Numbered from the stretch's first letter, positions 35,644 to 44,883 are shown. The stretch is DNA of 64,000 bases from Candidatus Paraprevotella stercoravium (GCA_944320795.1 CALUIU010000002.1:62001-126000); one strand, 5' to 3'. Numbers and translations are program-made. The notes: generated by a model from the letters alone, not told the origin.

Positions 35644-36630
35644 ATGAATGAAGAAATCATCAAATGGGGGTTTATCGGCTGCGGCGAAGTGACCGAGAAA
35701 AAAAGCGGACCTGCCTTCAATATCGTACCAGGATCGCATATCGAAGCTGTCATGAGCCGTAATAAAGAACGCGCACGCTCCTATGCGGAACGTCACAACA
35801 TCAAAAAATGGTATACCGACGCACAGGAATTGATTGATGATCCGGATGTCAATGCCATTTATATTGCAACCCCTCCTTCTTCACATGCCACGTTTGCGAT
35901 TATGGCCATGAAAGCGGGTAAACCTGTATATGTGGAAAAGCCACTGGCTGCCAGCTATCAGGAATGCGCACGCATTAACCGTATTTCGGCAGAAACAGGT
36001 GTTCCCTGTTTTGTAGCCTATTACAGACGCTATCTGCCTTATTTTTTAAAGGTAAAAGAACTGTTGGCCAATAACACGATCGGCAAGGTACTGAATATTC
36101 ACATCCGCTTTGCCGTACCGCCACGTGACCTGGACTATAACAGCCAGAACCTACCCTGGCGAGTGCAACGCGACATTGCCGGCGGCGGCTATTTCTATGA
36201 TCTGGCTCCCCATCAGTTAGACCTGTTACAAGATTTCTTCGGACCGATACTCAAAGCGCAAGGATACTGCACCAACCGGGGTGGCCTTTACACCACAGAA
36301 GACAATGTAAGTGCCTGTTTCCAATTTGCCAACGGTATTCCCGGATCCGGTTCCTGGTGCTTCGTGGCACACGAATCCGCAAAGACAGACCGCATAGAAA
36401 TTGTTGGGGACAAAGGACAGCTTTCTTTTTCAGTATTCACATATGAACCGATAAGTATCCATACAGAAGAGGGACAAAAAGAACTGATCATTCCAAATCC
36501 CGATCACGTACAGCTGCCATTAATTCAAAACGTAGTAGAGCACTTGCAGAAAAAAAGCATCTGCCTGTGTGACTGCATCAGTGCGACTCCTGTAAACTGG
36601 GTCATGGATAAAATTCTGAATAAGTTTTAA
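35644..36630 (+). CDS. Gfo/Idh/MocA-family NAD(P)-dependent oxidoreductase
   Basis: A 328-residue cytoplasmic dehydrogenase of the glucose-fructose oxidoreductase fold, probably acting on a sugar or inositol-like substrate. The Rossmann motif is WGFIGCGEVTEKKSGPAF. IYIATPPSSHA and the catalytic Lys motif YVEKPLAASYQEC follow, and the C-terminal domain shows GGGYFYDLAPHQLDLLQDFFG with the conserved His. The ATG at 35644 (MNEEIIKWG) is chosen on homology. Its stop codon abuts the next ATG with no gap, so the DUF4421 gene is cotranscribed. The substrate is unknown. Confidence 0.9.
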   Translation: MNEEIIKWGFIGCGEVTEKKSGPAFNIVPGSHIEAVMSRNKERARSYAERHNIKKWYTDAQELIDDPDVNAIYIATPPSSHATFAIMAMKAGKPVYVEKPLAASYQECARINRISAETGVPCFVAYYRRYLPYFLKVKELLANNTIGKVLNIHIRFAVPPRDLDYNSQNLPWRVQRDIAGGGYFYDLAPHQLDLLQDFFGPILKAQGYCTNRGGLYTTEDNVSACFQFANGIPGSGSWCFVAHESAKTDRIEIVGDKGQLSFSVFTYEPISIHTEEGQKELIIPNPDHVQLPLIQNVVEHLQKKSICLCDCISATPVNWVMDKILNKF

Positions 36631-37773
36631 ATGAACAAACGACTTTTCTGGCTATCCGCATTCCTAGTGTGTTTTCTTTCGGCAAAAGCACAGTTGCCCG
36701 AACAGGAAAATACACCCCGACTGTCTCCAGACAATCGGAAGGATCTCATGTCCGTCCTTACGGATTCTGTGAAACCGGCAAAAGAAAATTTCATCAAACG
36801 TTTTATCCGTGCTTTCAATGAAATGGATACCACATACATACAGCCCAACAAATACAATTGGGCTGTCATGTTCCAGAACACCAACGCATTTGAAAGTTAT
36901 ACCATAAAAGAAACAAAATCGCACCAGAGCATCACTTTCTCCCCAAAACCCGGAGTTAGAATCGGTCCCTATTTGGGATGGAGATGGCTTTTCTTCGGCT
37001 ATACCTTCGATATCAGTTCTCTTTGGAAAGGCCATAAATCCACCAAAACAGAATTTGAACTGAGTCTATATTCTTCCATGTTAATGTGTGATTTGATCTA
37101 CCGCCGCACAGGTGACGACTTCCAACTACGCCGTCTGAGCGGATTTGATCAAAATGTAGAACAACTGGAAGGAAAGTATTTCAATGGAGTAAGGAGCAAT
37201 ACTATCGGTATCAATGCCTATTATATCTTCAACCACAAACGCTTTTCCTATCCGGCAGCCTATGCCCAAAGCACGGTACAAAAAAAGAGCTGCGGAACCT
37301 GGAAAGCCGGATTCTCCTTTGATTTGCATGAACTGAATTTTGACTATAGGGAACTGCCGGAAAATCTGCCATTGAGCGATGACCTGAAATTCAAACAAAA
37401 CAAATACTGGAATCTGAGTATTTCGGCCGGATACGGCTACAATTGGGTATTCAAGAAAAACTGTCTGCTCAACATTTCGCTCACTCCGGCTATCGGGTAT
37501 ACCCATAATTACGGACACACTACATTAAATACCGATACAGATGCCAAAGAACAACTTCTATTCAAGAATTTTAACCGGAATAATTTTCACCTAAACTGTA
37601 CAGGACGCTTGGGAGTGGTGTGGAACAATACCAAATACTTTGCCGGAATGTCGCTGATTGTGCATACCTTCAACTTCAAGCACACCAACCTGTTTACCAA
37701 CAACACATTCGGAACCCTGAACTTCTATGTGGGACTGAATTTCATGAAGCGCAAGGAATATAGGGACGAATAA
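36631..37773 (+). CDS. DUF4421 exported protein
   Basis: A 380-residue protein with a signal peptide (MNKRLFWLSAFLVCFLSAKA). It matches DUF4421, a Bacteroidetes family thought to form an outer-membrane beta barrel: FIRAFNEMDTTYIQPNKYNWAVMFQNT, RIGPYLGWRWLFFGYTFDI, and the repeated aromatic-alternating strands ending YVGLNFMKR (listed as short motifs). The function is unknown. It directly abuts the oxidoreductase gene, so the two probably share a transcript. It converges with a GNAT gene one base away. Confidence 0.82.
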   Translation: MNKRLFWLSAFLVCFLSAKAQLPEQENTPRLSPDNRKDLMSVLTDSVKPAKENFIKRFIRAFNEMDTTYIQPNKYNWAVMFQNTNAFESYTIKETKSHQSITFSPKPGVRIGPYLGWRWLFFGYTFDISSLWKGHKSTKTEFELSLYSSMLMCDLIYRRTGDDFQLRRLSGFDQNVEQLEGKYFNGVRSNTIGINAYYIFNHKRFSYPAAYAQSTVQKKSCGTWKAGFSFDLHELNFDYRELPENLPLSDDLKFKQNKYWNLSISAGYGYNWVFKKNCLLNISLTPAIGYTHNYGHTTLNTDTDAKEQLLFKNFNRNNFHLNCTGRLGVVWNNTKYFAGMSLIVHTFNFKHTNLFTNNTFGTLNFYVGLNFMKRKEYRDE

Positions 37774-37774
37774 C

Positions 37775-38287
37775 TTAAATATGTTTTCCGAACACCACAC
37801 GCGGACTACCGCCATAAAGATGCACTTCGGCCAGTTCCTCGTATCCCAAAGCCCGGATATTATTTCGGGAATAGATATTATCGGGGTGCACCGTACACTG
37901 CAGATAGGCTATGCCTTGAGTCTTTAATTCCGGTTCTGCTTCCTGCATCAAACGCTGTTGCAGGCGATGTCCCCGGAAATCCGGACTTACAGCCACAATA
38001 TCCATATAGGCAACAGGAAGTGTCGCATCAGGTAGCCATGCGTCCAGATAACGGTCCGTTTCCGGGAGTACAACAATCAGCACGGCAGCCAAACGCTCAC
38101 AGCAAAAAGCGCCCCAAATCAGGGTGTGCTCATCCCGGCAAACGGTATCGAGATAGCCTTCCTCGTCTACAGCAAACCAGGCTTTGTCGGATACCTGTTG
38201 CCAGACATCCCACACCAGACGGATCACTTGCGGTACTTCTTCCCGAATACACCGACGAATCCGTATTCCCGCATTTTCTTTATTCAT
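37775..38287 (-). CDS. GNAT-family N-acetyltransferase
   Basis: A 170-residue acetyltransferase using acetyl-CoA. The acetyl-CoA site motif is YMDIVAVSPDFRGHRLQQRLMQEAE (motif A, R/Q-x-x-G-x-R/L), followed by YLQCTVHPDNIYSRNNIRALGYE, the usual motif B. The substrate cannot be read from sequence. It is divergent from the DNA-glycosylase-like gene, with 25 bases between start codons, so their promoters overlap; no clear -7 box was found. Confidence 0.85.
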   Translation of the reverse strand: MNKENAGIRIRRCIREEVPQVIRLVWDVWQQVSDKAWFAVDEEGYLDTVCRDEHTLIWGAFCCERLAAVLIVVLPETDRYLDAWLPDATLPVAYMDIVAVSPDFRGHRLQQRLMQEAEPELKTQGIAYLQCTVHPDNIYSRNNIRALGYEELAEVHLYGGSPRVVFGKHI

Positions 38288-38312
38288 GAATCTATAACTT
38301 TATTATTACTTT

Positions 38313-38933
38313 ATGTCCAATACAAATTCAAAAATCATATTACCGGAAGTAGAAGAACACCCATTGGAGCCCTTTCTGCCCCCTCATGCACGACTGCTGA
38401 TGCTGGGTAGTTTCCCGCCTCAGAAGAAACGCTGGTGCATGGAATTTTATTACCCGAACTGGATCAATGACATGTGGCGGATTATGGGACACATTTTCTA
38501 CGGAAACCGGAACGAGTTTGTAAAAACCAACGAGAAGACCTTCGATAAGGAAAAAATCATCGGCTTCCTGATGCAGCGTGGCATTGCGCTTTATGATACA
38601 GCCAGTGCCGTGCGTCGCCTGAAGGACAACGCATCGGACAAATTCTTGGAAGTAGTACAACCCACAGATCTGGATCTTCTGCTACGACAGATACCGGAAT
38701 GCCACACCATTGTGACTACCGGTGAAAAAGCAACAGAAACAATCTGTGCCTATTTCGGACAGACACAAATGCCGGCAGTGGGCCAATACATCAGTTTCAC
38801 GCATGGTGACCGACCGCTCCGCCTTTACCGGATGCCTTCAAGTTCCAGAGCCTATCCCATGAAACTGGAACAGAAAGCTGTCTGTTATCGGGACATGATG
38901 ATTCAAACGGGACTTCTCCGGGAAACTGAATAA
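38313..38933 (+). CDS. Uracil-DNA-glycosylase-superfamily protein
   Basis: A 206-residue protein with features of the uracil/mismatch DNA glycosylase superfamily. LLMLGSFPP sits where the family has its catalytic G-x-x-P-G loop; FYYPNWINDMWRIMGHIF follows; IALYDTASAVRRL and the C-terminal MPSSSRAYPM (normally H-P-S-P) complete the fold. The water-activating residues differ from classical UDG, so activity is not certain. It may excise damaged or mismatched bases. It is a single gene whose last codons form part of its terminator. Confidence 0.72.
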   Translation: MSNTNSKIILPEVEEHPLEPFLPPHARLLMLGSFPPQKKRWCMEFYYPNWINDMWRIMGHIFYGNRNEFVKTNEKTFDKEKIIGFLMQRGIALYDTASAVRRLKDNASDKFLEVVQPTDLDLLLRQIPECHTIVTTGEKATETICAYFGQTQMPAVGQYISFTHGDRPLRLYRMPSSSRAYPMKLEQKAVCYRDMMIQTGLLRETE

Positions 38934-38957
38934 GGTTTCCCCGGAAAAGTCCCGTTT
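38905..38957. terminator. Terminator whose stem begins inside the coding region
   Basis: An imperfect stem of about 21 bp (38905-38926 with 38935-38957, AAACGGGACTT.. paired to ..AAGTCCCGTTT) and an 8-nt loop that holds the stop codon. TTTCTTTATT follows. It also faces the end of the convergent thioesterase gene. Confidence 0.8.
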
Positions 38958-38965
38958 CTTTATTC

Positions 38966-39361
38966 TCAAAACAAATTCTCCTTTTTACGGTATCCAGAAC
39001 TGGTAAGTACAGCTACCAGTCGCCCTTCTTCATCGGTAATCCGCACTTCAATGAAAGGAACCCGTGCGTGTGAAAATACTTCTTCGGCCTCTGCATAAAC
39101 CCATCCTTGCGCCACTGCACTCAGAAAAGTAATCTGAGCATTCAGAGAGAGAGTAAGCTGTCGCCGGCTGTTGGCCACAGCGGCAAAAGCCAGATCGGCC
39201 AACGTAAACAAGGCACCTCCTTGACAAACCCCTCCGGCATTCAGATGATTCTTGGTAACCAGCATACGGGCCTTGGCATATCCCTCGCGTACTTCCATTA
39301 ACTCAACTCCTGCCCCGGCTGCAAATCGGTCGTGGAGGAGAATGTCTTTCAGTTTCTCCAT
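38966..39361 (-). CDS. PaaI-type hotdog thioesterase
   Basis: A 131-residue acyl-CoA thioesterase of the PaaI group. The hotdog motif is HLNAGGVCQGGALFTLADLAFAAVANS, with Asn, Gly and Asp in the family positions; LSLNAQITFLSAV and FIEVRITDEEGRLVAVLTSSGYR follow. It hydrolyses acyl- or phenylacetyl-CoA-type thioesters; the actual substrate is unknown. It starts 22 bases downstream of the TonB-dependent receptor on the same strand, so they are cotranscribed, an unusual pairing. Confidence 0.9.
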   Translation of the reverse strand: MEKLKDILLHDRFAAGAGVELMEVREGYAKARMLVTKNHLNAGGVCQGGALFTLADLAFAAVANSRRQLTLSLNAQITFLSAVAQGWVYAEAEEVFSHARVPFIEVRITDEEGRLVAVLTSSGYRKKENLF

Positions 39362-39383
39362 AATCTGTTCATTTTTTTATCTA

Positions 39384-41900
39384 TTAGAAACGGCAACGCA
39401 CATCAACACCGATCTGCATCGGACGTCCCTGCTGCTCAAATCCGCGGCTCATCGTCTCGAAATAGATGGTCTGATACTTGGTGTTCAGCGCATTGTTGAT
39501 CCACAGACCAATCTGTCCGTTGCCTTTGTTCAGACTGATACGTCCGTTCAAGGTACCGTAAACCGACTGGCTCACATTATTCTGTTCGGTCCAGTAAATA
39601 CGGCCGGCACCACGGTAGTTGGCGTTTACGGTAATATTATCCAACCAGTTGCAGCGCTTCAGGGCAAACACATACTGCGCTCCGGCACCAAAGGTGTGCA
39701 TCGGCACGAACGGTACATATTTTCCGTTGTAGTTCACTTCATTTCCGCTCTTGTCATTCGTCACATAGTCGGTAAAGGTAGCATGCGTATATCCATAGTT
39801 TCCATTCAGCGTAAAGGCATCAGTGATGCGTGCCACAACAGCAGCCTCAGCACCCAGACTACGGCTCTTTCCGGCATTTACTGTTGTACGGCCCAATCCA
39901 CTTTGCGCAAAACGGGAAATCTGCTGGTTACGGGTATCCATATAGTAGGCAGCTACATCAGCCTGTACCTTGCCGTCAAACAGGGTTGTATGCGCACCCA
40001 CCTCATAGTTCCAGGAATATTCCGGCTTGTATAAGGTAGCTTTCTCCACATCCGTTTCTACCGACTGCGACAAGCGGTTCAGAATACCGGTCACCTGGTC
40101 CTTGATATTCTGAGGTACCATCGGAGTAGCGTTTATCACGGGAATAGTTACATCAGCCACATCCTTCATGTTCATGCTCTGCATGTCACCCTGCAAGATA
40201 TCCGAAAACATCTGAATGTTGTAGCCTCCCGAACGGTATCCTTTAGATACGGTTGCATAGATATTGTTCTGACTGTTGAAATCATATTTCAAGGCCACCT
40301 TCGGCAACCACTGCAAATAACCGTGGTTCAGTTCTCCCTGATAATAGATGCTCTTTTCAAAAGTCTGCGCCGGCACCATGGTGATTTCCTTATTGGCCGG
40401 AGTCAGTTTTCCGGAGAGCGCATAGGTATGCGTATATCCGCAACCGGTATTGTAGTCCAGGTTCAGATGTTCGTAATCCAAACGCATACCCAAGGTAAGC
40501 GAAAGTCCTTTGGCACCGAACAGGTCGTTAAAGGTGGACTGATGGAACACGGCTCCGTTCCAGACCGGAGTGCTGAAGTTACCCTCTATCGGCAATGTCT
40601 GACCGTTGATGATATCACTGAACACAAAGTTCATGGTCATCGGTCCCATGCTGATCGGCGGCATATATTTATTGGCCATGCCGTTTACCATACCGTTCAG
40701 CCATGCCAGTCCGTCTTTACGGAAGGTTACCGGTGCTTCGGTATCAAGCCACTGGTAAAATCCGCTCACTCCGGTGGTCCACTGCCAGCGATGACCGGGC
40801 TTGGACTTGAATACCAGTTCCTCACTGACGGTCTTGGAGTTCTGCTTCTGAACCATGGTATAGATGTCCTGCTCCGTGAAATCCTGATCCAGATCCATCT
40901 GATCTTTCAGATACTGAAATCCCGTCACACTGCTGAGGATAAAGTTATCTGCCTGATGCTCCAGGTTCAATCCACCATTCAACAGGTTACGTTTGTATCC
41001 GCTTTCGTTATTGTATGCAATCTTACCGATATAGTCCTTGCGGTCTTCTTCCCCACTCACCAGTCCGGTGTACGCATACGGATAACCGCCCTGATCGGTA
41101 AACTCATAATTCAGGGTAAAGTCCAGTTTCAGATTCTCTTTCGGAAAATAAATGGCACGAAGGCGCCCTCCAAATTCATCACTTTTGTCGATTTTGCTGT
41201 TGTCGCGCGCTATATTTTCAAAGAAACCGCCCTTATGGTCATAAAACAGATTGGCCGAAAAGGCAAACCGATCGGAAATACGGTGATAGTGACTCACGGA
41301 AGCCTTATAATTATTATAGGTAGCGGCACTCAAAGTCAAGTCAGTTCCCTGATAAGTGAACGGCGACTTGGTGTAGATACGGATCAAGCCACCCATCGTA
41401 TTGCGTCCGTAAAGTGTTCCCTGAGGTCCGCGCAATACATCAATACGTTCAATATCTGAATAATTGAAGTCAAATGCCGACTTGTCTATGAAAGGAATAT
41501 TATCCACATACAGTCCCACAGCCGGCGTATTGATACGTGAACCGATACCACGCACATAAACCGAAGTGGTCAGTTTGGAACCGTAATCCGGGATAAACAG
41601 GTTAGGCACCAGTCCGGTGAGCGCTTTCACCGAGTTTACGCCATTGTTCCGCATATCCTGCTGTGAAAGCGAAGTCGCAGAAAGAGGCTGTTGTCTTAAT
41701 CGGTTGTTCTCTTTGGGAGTAGCTATGATTACCAGTTCTTCAATATCCATCAGTTTGGCCGTATCTGCCACGGCTGTTACGGGTATTGTCTTTTCTGAGA
41801 CAGAGACTGTTTCAACATGTGAAGCTGCTGCCAGAGAACCGGCAGCAAGTGTTGCAGCAAAAGTGCAAAGCGGTCTTAAATTCTTATATCCTTTCTTCAT
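39384..41900 (-). CDS. TonB-dependent outer-membrane receptor (siderophore/cofactor type)
   Basis: An 838-residue outer-membrane active transporter. A signal peptide (to about residue 26) and a short linker lead to a TonB-box-like EELVIIAT, then the plug domain (residues 65-175: QPLSATSLSQQDMRNNGV, SVYVRGIGSRINTPAVGLYVD, RIDVLRGPQGTLYGRNTMGG as motifs) and a 22-strand barrel ending in VDVRCRF. It lacks the N-terminal carboxypeptidase-like domain of SusC proteins and has no SusD partner, so it resembles iron- or cofactor-uptake receptors. A 20-bp palindrome overlaps its promoter. The thioesterase gene follows in the same operon. Confidence 0.92.
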   Translation of the reverse strand: MKKGYKNLRPLCTFAATLAAGSLAAASHVETVSVSEKTIPVTAVADTAKLMDIEELVIIATPKENNRLRQQPLSATSLSQQDMRNNGVNSVKALTGLVPNLFIPDYGSKLTTSVYVRGIGSRINTPAVGLYVDNIPFIDKSAFDFNYSDIERIDVLRGPQGTLYGRNTMGGLIRIYTKSPFTYQGTDLTLSAATYNNYKASVSHYHRISDRFAFSANLFYDHKGGFFENIARDNSKIDKSDEFGGRLRAIYFPKENLKLDFTLNYEFTDQGGYPYAYTGLVSGEEDRKDYIGKIAYNNESGYKRNLLNGGLNLEHQADNFILSSVTGFQYLKDQMDLDQDFTEQDIYTMVQKQNSKTVSEELVFKSKPGHRWQWTTGVSGFYQWLDTEAPVTFRKDGLAWLNGMVNGMANKYMPPISMGPMTMNFVFSDIINGQTLPIEGNFSTPVWNGAVFHQSTFNDLFGAKGLSLTLGMRLDYEHLNLDYNTGCGYTHTYALSGKLTPANKEITMVPAQTFEKSIYYQGELNHGYLQWLPKVALKYDFNSQNNIYATVSKGYRSGGYNIQMFSDILQGDMQSMNMKDVADVTIPVINATPMVPQNIKDQVTGILNRLSQSVETDVEKATLYKPEYSWNYEVGAHTTLFDGKVQADVAAYYMDTRNQQISRFAQSGLGRTTVNAGKSRSLGAEAAVVARITDAFTLNGNYGYTHATFTDYVTNDKSGNEVNYNGKYVPFVPMHTFGAGAQYVFALKRCNWLDNITVNANYRGAGRIYWTEQNNVSQSVYGTLNGRISLNKGNGQIGLWINNALNTKYQTIYFETMSRGFEQQGRPMQIGVDVRCRF

Positions 41901-41929
41901 CGATTTATTTCATTCTTGTTTTCCGGGTG

Positions 41930-41937
41930 CAAAGTAA
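41930..41937 (-). promoter_or_regulatory. Promoter of the TonB-dependent receptor gene
   Basis: TTACTTTG on the minus strand, seven of eight matches to TAnnTTTG, 29 bases before the start at 41900. A TTG about 20 bases upstream (within 41958-41961) is the -33 element. Confidence 0.55.
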
Positions 41938-41958
41938 CGGAAAAAAGAAAAACACGGC

Positions 41959-41978
41959 AATCCTAATTTATTAGGATT
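41959..41978. promoter_or_regulatory. Perfect palindrome over the -33 element of the TonB-receptor promoter: candidate operator
   Basis: AATCCTAAT-TT-ATTAGGATT, two perfect 9-base arms around a 2-base centre. It covers the probable -33 TTG of the receptor promoter, the place where a repressor would block transcription. The rest of the 290-base region between the receptor and the leucine-rich-repeat gene is AT-rich apart from the hairpin at 42122-42168. Confidence 0.5.
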
Positions 41979-42121
41979 TTTATCAGCACAGCTCTCTAGC
42001 GAATTGGCACAAACTTCAAAAGTATATTCCATAAAAAACAATCAAAAAAGATACGAACTCCATAACAAAATTACGGAAAAAAATCCAGTTCACAATATAC
42101 CAAAACATTATCTGAAAATGA

Positions 42122-42168
42122 CATCAGAAGAACGCATGATGCAAAAATACACCATGATTCTTCTGATG
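42122..42168 (-). terminator. Hairpin downstream of the leucine-rich-repeat gene
   Basis: A perfect 11-bp stem (CATCAGAAGAA with TTCTTCTGATG) with a long partly paired loop, 22 bases past the stop of the minus-strand gene. The following T-tract is weak, so termination is probable rather than certain. Confidence 0.55.
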
Positions 42169-42189
42169 CCATAGATACATATTCAATAA

Positions 42190-44667
42190 TTAAGGGATAA
42201 CCATGCGCAAGGTATGAGTTCCACAGCGGAGAATATAAATTCCGGCAGGCAATGCAAGATACCCGGCATTCTGCGTCTGATACAAAAGACTTCCGTCCGG
42301 ACTATAAACACAAAGCGGATCAGGCATAAATGAAGAAACATAAATTCCTCCCGAAACTATTTTTATCTGTTCTAGAAGCCCTAGGTCAGTCTGAATATCA
42401 TCAATGCTTGTCGGCAGTTCTTTAATATCCAGCCGGTTCCACCCGTTTGCAAGCCGATAATCCATAATACTTCCGGTCGGAATCAACAACAGACAAGTCT
42501 CCGGAACATTTCCGAAAAGAAGGATATTGGCCTCTACCGGAACTGTCATCATGCTTTGTACTTCCTGCAAGGAAAGACAATTATAGAAAGCCTTCTCTCC
42601 GATAGCAGTCAATGTGGACGGCAAAGTCAGCTTCTGCATCTGTCTGCATTCAGCCAAAACATGACTGCCCAATACGGTTAACCCTTCTGCAAAATGGAAT
42701 TCCTGGAGTTTCGAATTGTAATAGAATGCAGAATCACCGACTTCTTTTAATACTGTTTCCTTATTCTCGAAACCGATATGCTGCAAGCTGACACAATAAG
42801 CAAAAGCGGAACTGCCTATACGCTCAACAGCAGAAGGCAAAGTAATTTCAGGAAGCAAACGGCAATTCTCAAAGGCACGGTGGGGTATTTCCTTCAACCG
42901 GGCAGAGGACTCAAATTCCACAATCTTCACCGGCGCGTCCAACAAAAACTCCTGCGGCAAACGAATGACATCACGCCCGATAACCACCTTGTCAAATTCA
43001 TTTCCCGCCAAACAACTTTCATCACACTCGGGAACATTCCACACCAAACCATTCCGGGCCGTGCATCCGTAAAAAGCTCCAGGATCGGCATAGGGAATAC
43101 GATGATTGACAACCACCTCGGATAAAATGCAACCACCGAATACCATATTGCCGATACTATCTAAAGTTGCCGGCAATACCATATTCTGATTTAATCCGGA
43201 AGCTCTGAAAGCCATAGGCCCTAACACCTTCAGTTTCTGTGAGAACGGAAAGTTCTTCAACAGGGAGCATTCGCTGAAGGCATTTTCCGAAATAACCTCT
43301 ACATTCTCTCCTCCTACAACTTCTTTTAAATTACCACAACGCAAAAACAAGGCATCAGGCAACACGCGAACTGTGTTTCCCAAATGAACCGATGCGATCT
43401 GCTCGCAGAACTGAAAGATGGATTTTCCGGAAGCCTCGGGCACATGGTAATCTACATGTTCCAAAGAGGTACACCCTTGAAACGCCTCATCACCGACCTC
43501 TTCCAAAGAGGCTGGTAAGGATATGGTTTTCAAAGCGGATAGATCCCGAAAAGCCCATCTGCCAATATTCTTTATTCCCTCGGGCAATTTTATTTCCGAA
43601 AGTTCCCGACAGCCGTCAAAACACCTTTCACCGATATATTTCAGAGACGACGGCAGATTGATATGCTTCAAGCCGGACTCATAGAACAATTCATCCCCCA
43701 AACCTTTGGTATCCGGACGCAAATCAACAGTTCCACCGTTCTGCGCCGCAAATCCCCATTGCATTTCACAGGCAAAACCCTGAATATAACGTATTCCCCC
43801 TTCATAAGGCAAGCTGTTAAACCAGGGAGTAGCGAAAAAGGCATCATTTCCTAATTTATCAATATCACTGCATAAGTATACAGAATCCAACTTTTCACAA
43901 CCGTAAAAAGAGCTCGCGCCTATCTCCTGCAAATACGGATCACCAACCAGACATTCCAAAGAAGAACACCGCCAGAAAGCCTGATCGCCTATGCTTCGTA
44001 CACCTTCCAGACGTAATGTATCCACCAAAGACTCACAAGCATAGAAAGCATAATCCTCAATAGTGTCCGCCTGAAGAATTTCTGAAGAAAGACGCAGAGA
44101 TGAACAATTCGTAAAAGCCGAATAACGGACACAAGAAAGATCCTCAGGCCATATAACCTTCTTCAAATTACTGCATTTATAAAATGTTTGTTTCCCGATC
44201 ACATTCAACATAGAAGGTAAACGGACCTCCTGCAAAGACTCATTTCCATAAAAAAGAGCACTTAAATCATTGGTATAAACACGGTGCCACTGATTCAGGG
44301 TATGAGTTTCTGTACGCAATGTATCCGAATAATAATAGTAATAAGTGTACATGTTTATCGTTTCTCCGGGAACCACACGATAACAGATGCCATCACCTAC
44401 CGGACGGACATGCGTCATATCCAGAAAAACCATATCCTGAAGTTTCCCCTCAGCCTTAGCCAAAACAGCCAGATCCGCACCTCCCAACGGTCCGTTTATA
44501 GTAAGACTGTCAATCCTCTCCGGCATACACTGGTCCAATAACTCAGTAAGTTCTCCGCTTTTTGTTGTCGTCAAATACTCATGTGTACCCTCTGCACACA
44601 GAGAAAAGGTTCCTAACCAAAAGACAGCCGTACAAAGCAGCTGATAAAAATTTACGTTAATTCTCAT
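42190..44667 (-). CDS. BspA-type leucine-rich-repeat exported protein
   Basis: An 825-residue exported protein. A signal peptide ends near residue 25 (SLCAEG). From about residue 130 to 745 it is a run of BspA-type LRR_5 repeats with the pattern LP..L..IG..AF..C..L (for instance LPSTLTAIGEKAFYNCLSLQ). Such proteins are surface or extracellular adhesion or recognition factors. The last 50 residues (VYSPDGSLLYQTQNAG, LPAGIYILRCGTHTLRMVIP) resemble the C-terminal sorting-type beta domain of type IX cargo or its Bacteroides relatives. It is a single gene with its own promoter. The partner molecule is unknown. Confidence 0.85.
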   Translation of the reverse strand: MRINVNFYQLLCTAVFWLGTFSLCAEGTHEYLTTTKSGELTELLDQCMPERIDSLTINGPLGGADLAVLAKAEGKLQDMVFLDMTHVRPVGDGICYRVVPGETINMYTYYYYYSDTLRTETHTLNQWHRVYTNDLSALFYGNESLQEVRLPSMLNVIGKQTFYKCSNLKKVIWPEDLSCVRYSAFTNCSSLRLSSEILQADTIEDYAFYACESLVDTLRLEGVRSIGDQAFWRCSSLECLVGDPYLQEIGASSFYGCEKLDSVYLCSDIDKLGNDAFFATPWFNSLPYEGGIRYIQGFACEMQWGFAAQNGGTVDLRPDTKGLGDELFYESGLKHINLPSSLKYIGERCFDGCRELSEIKLPEGIKNIGRWAFRDLSALKTISLPASLEEVGDEAFQGCTSLEHVDYHVPEASGKSIFQFCEQIASVHLGNTVRVLPDALFLRCGNLKEVVGGENVEVISENAFSECSLLKNFPFSQKLKVLGPMAFRASGLNQNMVLPATLDSIGNMVFGGCILSEVVVNHRIPYADPGAFYGCTARNGLVWNVPECDESCLAGNEFDKVVIGRDVIRLPQEFLLDAPVKIVEFESSARLKEIPHRAFENCRLLPEITLPSAVERIGSSAFAYCVSLQHIGFENKETVLKEVGDSAFYYNSKLQEFHFAEGLTVLGSHVLAECRQMQKLTLPSTLTAIGEKAFYNCLSLQEVQSMMTVPVEANILLFGNVPETCLLLIPTGSIMDYRLANGWNRLDIKELPTSIDDIQTDLGLLEQIKIVSGGIYVSSFMPDPLCVYSPDGSLLYQTQNAGYLALPAGIYILRCGTHTLRMVIP

Positions 44668-44714
44668 GGTACATTCATTTAAGGGTTAAAAAATAGATTT
44701 ACAAACTCATTATC

Positions 44715-44722
44715 GCAAATAT
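44715..44722 (-). promoter_or_regulatory. Promoter -7 box for the leucine-rich-repeat gene
   Basis: TATATTTG on the minus strand, an exact TAnnTTTG match 47 bases before the start at 44667. Confidence 0.6.
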
Positions 44723-44757
44723 AAACAAAAAACTTAATTTACAATATTTTCTCAAAA

Positions 44758-44883
44758 ATGATTTCAAGACAACATAAAAATCTCATACTGATGAAACAAC
44801 TACTATTCCAGATTTTTAAAAAACAATCCGAATCATTCGTCATCAGAATCGAATCTTCTTGTAAAATACAAATCAAACAATGA
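44758..44883 (+). CDS. Possible 41-residue reading frame ending at a long hairpin
   Basis: A short frame on the plus strand (MISRQHKNLILMKQLLFQIFKKQ and 18 more residues) whose TGA immediately precedes the perfect hairpin at 44884-44951. The composition is basic, with no signal peptide and no recognised family. No exact -7 box lies upstream, and the frame overlaps nothing else. The tight stop-to-hairpin spacing resembles a gene end, but chance in AT-rich DNA is likely. Confidence 0.15.
   Translation: MISRQHKNLILMKQLLFQIFKKQSESFVIRIESSCKIQIKQ

Noticed and set aside
40323-41459. A 378-residue frame antisense to the TonB-dependent receptor
   Set aside because: It is the shadow of a strongly supported gene; its translation has no signal, domain or composition of a real protein.
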